The translations under genes and the position numbers were made by a program. This document shows positions 58,770 to 64,000 of a DNA stretch of 64,000 nt, piece after piece. This stretch comes from Liolophura sinensis. Lineage: Eukaryota; Mollusca; Polyplacophora; Chitonida; Chitonidae. Numbering within the stretch: the stretch's first letter is position 1; the number at the start of each line of letters is the position of its first letter. Where the stretch lies: contig NW_027017971.1 in NCBI RefSeq assembly GCF_032854445.1, positions 124,001-188,000 of the forward strand, given 5' to 3'. The notes beneath the pieces are model-generated. The model saw only the letters and a list, made by a program, of their open reading frames with translations, ran no database searches and was not told the DNA's origin.

Positions 58770-58975
58770 CTCAATTTACTTAAGTTAGAGTTTTGTTCCA
58801 ACTCCTCGTGTATATGCCTAAAAAGTAGCAGCGTATACATCCCCTAGAAACATGGCTTAAGTAGAATCATTTTAAAAAAAGAGTGATGAGAGTTGCAAAT
58901 TATTAGACGTCAAAGTCTAGAATTACTCAGAATGCTGTGTATCGTCACATTTAACATACAGTCACAATAAACTGG
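58770..58975. repeat. diverged duplicated segment, copy 2
   Basis: Matches 57320-57490 in the same order and orientation, with indels. Confidence 0.6.
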
Positions 58976-58979
58976 TGCT

Positions 58980-59785
58980 ACAGCTTGATCGGTGTGCCAC
59001 AGCCCTGTATCCTTTTTAATTGAGTTACGTACCTTAATACTGCTTAGTCTCAGCTAGAAGTGTGCATATTTCTGTGAGGAGTTCACAGCATACATGGATC
59101 TTTCATGTAAGAGGTGGAAACTATATATACTAAAATAGTCTATGGAAATTAAAAAAGGACACAAAATTGTAATGAAAAGAAAAGTTTTATTACTTATTGC
59201 GTTCTTCAAAAATGTTAAAATATCCCACGATTAAACAGAGGCATAAGCTTTCTCACTGGTGTACGTAGAAAAATACAATTGTCACAAACCGTTTTTTCTG
59301 GTTACATGCGTTATAATAAATATGTACATTGTAATACTTAAACATTTTCTAGCATAGTGGTTGTGCTGTAAATTACTTTAAATCAGCTAGTCCGGGAAGC
59401 CCAGTTACAAAATTGCCTAACGCAAATAAGACCCGTGGTACTGGGTGTGACCAAGATATCTTCGTATTCACACACCGCACAAAGATGCATCTATGTTTCA
59501 TTCCTCTTTTCAATGTGAAATAATTATGGATTGATGATTCAAAGTGTTGACGAAAGTGTGTGCACAGACAATGAATTAATGATTTTGCTTTCCCTTCTTC
59601 TATTCAACTACCTGAACAGTATTGTTCATATTTAGCGAATTGTAATTTTTCTTTTGAAAGCAAACATCTTTTTTATCCTGATTATTGTTTTCTGAACTAT
59701 AAAGTCATCTCAATTCAGTTTGGTGAGATTTACTCTCACTCTCATATTTGATTGTTAATTGTTATTTCAAAATATCAAAACACCA
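58980..59785. other. non-coding, no gene seen
   Basis: AT-rich and empty of frames above 60 codons. Confidence 0.5.
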
Positions 59786-59787
59786 TA

Positions 59788-60365
59788 ATTAAAGGAGAAG
59801 AAAACTTAAATTACAAACAAATACCATTGAAAAGAGTATGCATTTCCTCGTAGATGCATGCGGTAAAAAAATTCAAATATGTACCACAAGATGAAAAATT
59901 ATGAATAAGGTCAGCGCCAAAATCCGCTGTGGGCGACTCCATTTCGCCTAAGAACTAGTCCTGAAGTCTAATCTGTTAGGAGGAGAATTTCCGTCGGAAA
60001 CCGCCGTAGTGCAAGTCGTATATTTCCGGTAGAACGCTTCTTCTCAGAACAGTGCGGTTTTTTTTTAAGCTTGACGATCGGGAAACCGGAATGTTGGACG
60101 TAGGTTCCGAGTTTACACAAACAAGCCAGTAATTTTAAGGACTCTCATTGGCTGAGAGGCAACACACCCCGAGCATAAATTACAGGGTGTTAAAGATGGA
60201 GGACGAGATGGACTCAGCGATTTATGCCAGCTTTGCCGTTTTCAGACTTTACGTGTATGCTGAGGAAAAATCGCAAAATTATGCAGCAGGCACCACCGGA
60301 TAGAAAAAAGTGCACTCTTTTCATCCAACGGTGTCATGTTTTTTTAAGTTTTCTTCTCTTTTAAA
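59788..60365. mobile_element. TTAA-flanked non-autonomous DNA transposon, copy 2
   Basis: Left end TTAA then AGGAGAAGAAAACTTA; right end, read inward, TTAA then AAGAGAAGAAAACTTA, so 15 of 16 bp match. Interior about 0.54 kb. The first nine bases are the same as the 11.4-kb element, which suggests one transposase family. Confidence 0.75.
60196..60303 (+). CDS. small ORF inside TTAA element, unknown
   Basis: 35 codons from ATG to TAG: MEDEMDSAIYASFAVFRLYV followed by YAEEKSQNYAAGTTG. Probably chance or a fossil of captured coding sequence. It is kept only because it is acidic and has a protein-like composition in an otherwise stop-dense region. Confidence 0.15.
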   Translation: MEDEMDSAIYASFAVFRLYVYAEEKSQNYAAGTTG

Positions 60366-60369
60366 GATC

Positions 60370-61305
60370 ATTCAAAACTTCGATAGAGAAGTTATATTTT
60401 ATATCAAAAGATGAAAAAGGCGTTAATTGTGGAAATTAGAAAGTATCTTATAATATTAAACTACTTCTGTAATATAAATGTGTGCACACATTAGCACATC
60501 ACAGTTTGTGTCCCAATACATTATACATTATATACGGCGCATATCTCAAATTCTAGGTAAATGTTTAAAATTATCACTTGGTGTAACATGCGAAGTAAGT
60601 ACACGCGCCTTAAGGCTTGCTTTTGTTAAAACTGCATTGGGCTAAATAAAAAATACATTAATAGTAGTCTGTTCAATACCATATCAATATACATATATGC
60701 AGGTGTTAATAAAGCTTCTTAAACATCTCATGCTGAGAATACACACAAAATAAACATATTTATCAATTCAAAGAACTATACACAATGCATTGCAGTTTAC
60801 AGTGAAATTTGTGAGAGCAATAGACACACAGATACATCTAAGTGATCTCCGAACTACATTTACAAATTATTAAGTATCGACCAAACTGACACATTTTTTT
60901 CATTTATTCTATTTCGACTAAAATGGAAAAAGACAATGAAAATATACACGAATTATGTTGTTTACGTTTAGTTTATTAATTTCTCTTATTTATGACAAAA
61001 AATGGAATAAAGAAAAAAAACACTTCCGCTAACACTAGTTAGTATATACATGTATTATTTCAAACATCATAATTTCATTGTTTGACCTAGTCGGGGCAGG
61101 CGTTAGAAGAATTCACTTCTTTGTTATTTCTTTATTCTTTTTTACCCCTTTCGAAAAATTTCATGTATTAAGAAGCGCACGTATATAATTTCAAAATTAA
61201 GGGAGCAAAAGTTATGTACAAGATAAGGGAATTCTAGTCTTGTGGATAAAAATAAATATTAGGTATTTGTGTTGAAGCTTATGGCTTCGAAAAGTAATGC
61301 CTTGT
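60370..61305. other. non-coding, no gene seen
   Basis: AT-rich. It may include 3' untranslated sequence of the minus-strand receptor gene, but no polyadenylation site can be fixed. Confidence 0.35.
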
Positions 61306-61307
61306 AT

Positions 61308-61378
61308 TTTATTTATTTATTCATTTTATTGGTGTTTTACGCCGTACTGAATATTTCACTTATACGACGACGGCCCTC
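61308..61378 (-). repeat. SINE-A 3' fragment
   Basis: TTTATTTATTTATTCATTTT then ATTGGTGTTTTACGCCGTAC and TTATACGACGACGGCC. Confidence 0.9.
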
Positions 61379-61696
61379 ATATTATGTGTTGCCCTATGCG
61401 TTCAACCGCTGTTATTTTGATGTATGAGTGATATTAACAAAGTCTTGAGTTACATCGTCAATGAAATCTTTGCACTGATTTTTATCTTTTTGTGTGAGGA
61501 CAAAATAGAAACATACTATTTTGAACAAAAATAAATTTTCGGACAACACTCTATTTAACCTTAGAAAAGTCAGATCTAGCGGCCGCTCTCTATACCGATA
61601 AGGTTTACTTCAGTGAAATTTACAGGCAAAAGTCAGTATAGGGAAAGGTCTCTGTAGTCCGGCTGTAATTATATCGCTGTTAGTAGTACTTTTTCT

Positions 61697-61921
61697 TTGT
61701 TCAGGCCAATTAATATGGCCCTAAAACGTGTAGTTAACAAATTCATCCTACCAATTAATGCTTCATTCGATGGTACGGAAGAAGAAAAAATAACACAAAG
61801 ATACATATACCTGCATAAAGCCGCGTTTACACGTCTCGCTGAACTCGATGAATTCGACAAATTGATGAAGTCATCAATCACGCTCAAACTGTGCGATCTG
61901 TTGAATGTTACAATGGCATGA
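61697..61921 (+). other. possible plus-strand terminal exon, unknown
   Basis: An acceptor-like TTTTTCTTTGTTCAG precedes MALKRVVNKFILPINASFD, GTEEEKITQRYIYLHKAAFT, LAELDEFDKLMKSSITLKL and a stop. The composition is protein-like, but no domain is recognised. The minus strand is also open here, and the region may be 3' UTR of the receptor gene. Confidence 0.2.
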
Positions 61922-62068
61922 AAAAGCGCAAGTCATCATTTCATTCCACAAGCTTACCGTGTAAACGTTGCTTAAGTATTTGAATATGTTGAGTTCCAAG
62001 CCACAGGTTTTCCGCTGACTTACTGAGCAGCACAGGGGTTATCTTGCAGATTGTTAAGCTATTTAGCT

Positions 62069-62239
62069 TTAGGAACTGTTCGGATGGCCGTCCTCTTCAT
62101 CACTGCCATACACAACTGGCGGTCCCACCTGCCCCAAGGCAATGCTGGCGTAGGTGGTTGTGTTCTTAGCAGGGTGCATAATGGGTTGGGTGCCCACGAA
62201 GTCCATGTCAGCGTATACCAGGTCGTGAAGACCTTCCAT
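62069..62239 (-). CDS. last coding exon of Ig-type receptor (cytoplasmic tail)
   Basis: Begins after the acceptor CTATTCCAG in phase 0 and ends at TAA (62069-62071), 56 residues. The sequence MEGLHDLVYADMDFVGTQ, then NTTTYASIALGQVGPPVVYG ends DEEDGHPNSS. It has three tyrosines: Y9 in LVYADM (a YxxM motif, which binds PI3K p85 SH2 domains when phosphorylated), Y30 in TTYASI (fits the ITSM consensus TxYxx[VI]) and Y44. Paired YADxDF and TTYAxI motifs are typical of tails of mollusc adhesion-type Ig receptors. The exon is open and undamaged. A different frame of the same stretch has no merit. Confidence 0.8.
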   Translation of the reverse strand: MEGLHDLVYADMDFVGTQPIMHPAKNTTTYASIALGQVGPPVVYGSDEEDGHPNSS

Positions 62240-62711
62240 CTGGAATAGTTGATATTTATAAAGAACAACAATTAAAACATAGGCAGATCAATCTCAAACA
62301 TGTATCACGGATCCTTAACTAATTAACCCCCTCTGTTCGAATTCTATCCTACTGAAATTTACATTCTATTCTGGAACGTTAGTTTATATGTATCACCTGT
62401 GTATTATTCATGTTTTATATTCATGTATAGTATGTCATTACCCAAAACCTGTATCCTTATGTCATATAAGGTGTTATCTCGTTTGCGCCAGAGTTACTCC
62501 CCTTCGTCTTCTTAGTCAATGCAAAACATGTTAGTGTTAAATCACCTTGTTTCTCTGATTCTGAAGAAACGTGAGCTTGTACATAACAAGGCGTCTAAGA
62601 GGCCCTGTAGATTGCCATGTACATGTATATAACAGAGCAATATTGGCCTAATAAGATGTCTGAATTAAACACGAGAAACAAGTAACAAATGAGATTGACA
62701 GTGACATGTAC

Positions 62712-62821
62712 CTGACCAGGTCTGCCAGATGGATCCGTTTGATCAACTTGTCCAGAGTTAGAATACATCACTTCATCCCCAGTAAAAGCCGAATTATCAA
62801 AGGTGTTAGCAGAGCGTTGGC
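62712..62821 (-). CDS. penultimate exon of Ig-type receptor (cytoplasmic tail)
   Basis: 110 nt between the acceptor TGTCTTTACAG and donor GTACAT; enters in phase 1 and leaves in phase 0, fitting the last exon exactly. It reads QRSANTFDNSAFTGDEVM, then YSNSGQVDQTDPSGRPGQ. NTFDNSAF is a common juxtamembrane motif of such receptors. Y19 in MYSNS fits a YxN (Grb2 SH2) site. Together the two exons give 92 residues of tail. The transmembrane and Ig exons must lie at higher coordinates, probably beyond the window. Confidence 0.75.
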
Positions 62822-62967
62822 CTGTAAAGACAAAGCACGAACCTGTAAACCTCAGAAAACAGTTTATCTAGACTGAGGTAAAGATCACATGTGGAATATT
62901 CAAGCCCAGCAACATCTTATCCAGGAAGACCCAGGGAATAGCTGGGCACGCCCAATTGTTCACTTAC

Positions 62968-62992
62968 GCTCAAATCTCATTTTAACAGCATA
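62968..62992 (-). CDS. candidate 25-nt upstream microexon of receptor tail
   Basis: The strong donor GTAAGTG follows YAVKMRFE plus one base, and the spliced codon (C+GC) gives Arg, keeping the frame of the next exon. The basic stretch would suit the membrane-proximal tail. The acceptor (AGCCATAG) is weak and the exon very short. Confidence 0.25.
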
Positions 62993-63138
62993 CTATGGCT
63001 ACATTGCTTGCTTATCCACAAGACGACATTCGCCTCAAACGTTGTTTTAAGTACGGTATTATATTGTACATTATACTGTATATCCCAGTAAATGTGCTTC
63101 ACTGCTTGTGGTGCGTGGTTGATCACAAACGTTTAAAG

Positions 63139-63300
63139 TGGACCGCTTCGGTGGCCTAATGTTTAGAGCGTTCACCTCAAGGTCAGGAAACCCGAGATTC
63201 ATAGGGGGTCGCACCAAAAACTTTGAAAATGGCACTTGTATCTGACTCTCTTAGCGCTCACCAAAAGACATAAAGCGAGTTTCAAACTCGTTTTCCGTTG
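63139..63300 (+). repeat. SINE-B copy, head portion
   Basis: GGACCGCTTCGGTGGCCTAA, GTTTAGAGCG and the following AAAATGGCACTTG match 28544 onward. The 3' part is absent. Confidence 0.8.
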
Positions 63301-64000
63301 ATAATGTAAGTCGAACACATATTTAGATACTTCAGTCGCTCTTGGATTTCAACTGTTCATAAATGCACCTAGCCCTTGGACTAAAGCGAAAATAAATAGG
63401 AAACCTAAGGCTCTGCAGTATTTAACAAAGTTAGAGTGAAGACTTTAAACAGAATGTAACAAGTTCTTAAAAGGCGAGATATGTAGATGCAAAACTGACG
63501 ATAAACAGCAGGAAATTAATAATTACTTAAATATATTCCCATCAATTAATCAAATAGTCTTAACGTCGATTACATATTGATTCGTTAAGTTTCTGCCTCT
63601 TTTTGTGATACTTTGGCCAGCGCTGTAGGAAAAAGAATATCACATATTTTTATCTTTTCATGACCTCTAATGATTCATTTATATTACTGACATTATATTG
63701 GAGACGTTTTGTTCGCCAAATGTGACCATAATATGTTCACACTAATGTCACCAATTTTCTTATTTTGTTCAAAGTTAAGAAAGGAAGATCGAACTCAAAT
63801 GTGATAATCGGATCAACATTAATGCGAAACTTGTTAAATAAAATCCCTTACATCTCTAACAATTGTAAGATGAACATAATAATCACATTCCAATGGTATA
63901 ATAAGTTTTTAAAGAATGGCACGTAAATTAGTGAACACATTCATGTGATAAAACAGGAGAAGTTTGTTATTCTGTCTTGTAATGTAGATCCAAACTACCT
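63301..64000. other. probable intron of the receptor gene, no firm exon
   Basis: A minus-strand acceptor-like TTCTTTTTCCTACAG near 63620-63640 is followed by an open basic stretch (RWPKYHKKRQKLNESICN), but no good donor follows. No transmembrane segment was found. Confidence 0.3.

Noticed and set aside
62059-62271. Alternative minus-strand frame of 70 codons (FFININYSRWKVFTTWYT)
   Set aside because: It is a shadow of the tail exon. The chosen frame fits the splice phase and shows the tyrosine motifs.

Overview
This 64 kb window is nuclear DNA of a multicellular animal, most likely a mollusc. The evidence is spliced exons with GT/AG junctions, abundant non-LTR and DNA transposon relics, and many copies of a tRNA-headed SINE whose tail reads like the one scattered through mollusc genomes. 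That assignment rests on recognition, not on a search. I see no bacterial operons, rRNA, tRNA genes or CRISPR.

Layout. 1.8-3.5 kb (- strand): a decayed Crypton-type tyrosine-recombinase element. 6.5-22.6 kb: remains of a minus-strand immunoglobulin-superfamily receptor gene. Four Ig-domain exons (A 22.2-22.6, B 14.9-15.3, C 13.2-13.5, D 9.8-10.1 kb) are separated or broken by two LINEs (6.5-9.8 and 16.5-21.5 kb, + strand), SINEs and a TTAA-flanked non-autonomous transposon (11.4-12.6 kb). Exon A has a nonsense codon, exon C a frameshift, and exon D a frameshift plus truncation at the LINE end, so this gene looks dead. 23.9-24.1 kb: a possible plus-strand receptor-tail exon pair. 24-30.7 kb: mostly non-coding, with a 53-bp tandem repeat, nested SINEs and a long (TA)n(TG)n tract.

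30.8-40.2 kb: a 4.7 kb unit in direct tandem duplication. The copies are identical as far as I compared them, except for one A in a homopolymer. The unit carries a well-formed minus-strand exon of unknown function and a dead Tc1/mariner DD37D transposase relic; the duplication junction falls inside that relic. 40.3-45.8 kb: a foldback element, a 36-bp minisatellite split by a SINE with a clear target-site duplication, and a complete Tc1 transposon (42.1-43.6 kb). The Tc1 transposase is uninterrupted but has Asn at the first catalytic Asp. The insertion sits in a dispersed repeat whose uninterrupted paralogue lies 0.7 kb downstream. 47-48 kb: a possible LTR-element relic. 49.3-50.9 kb (- strand): a decayed Mutator-like transposase with a YqaJ-type nuclease domain. 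53-56.3 kb: a third LINE relic lacking its RT core. 59.8-60.4 kb: a second TTAA-flanked non-autonomous element.

62.1-62.8 kb (- strand): the last two coding exons of an apparently intact receptor gene entering from the right. They encode a 92-residue cytoplasmic tail with four tyrosines, including an ITSM-like TTYASI and a YxxM motif. I infer that the window lies in a neighbourhood of Ig receptor genes, one intact at the right edge and one eroded on the left. The rest is repeat-rich intergenic or intronic DNA. Exon calls are from reading frames and splice signals only.
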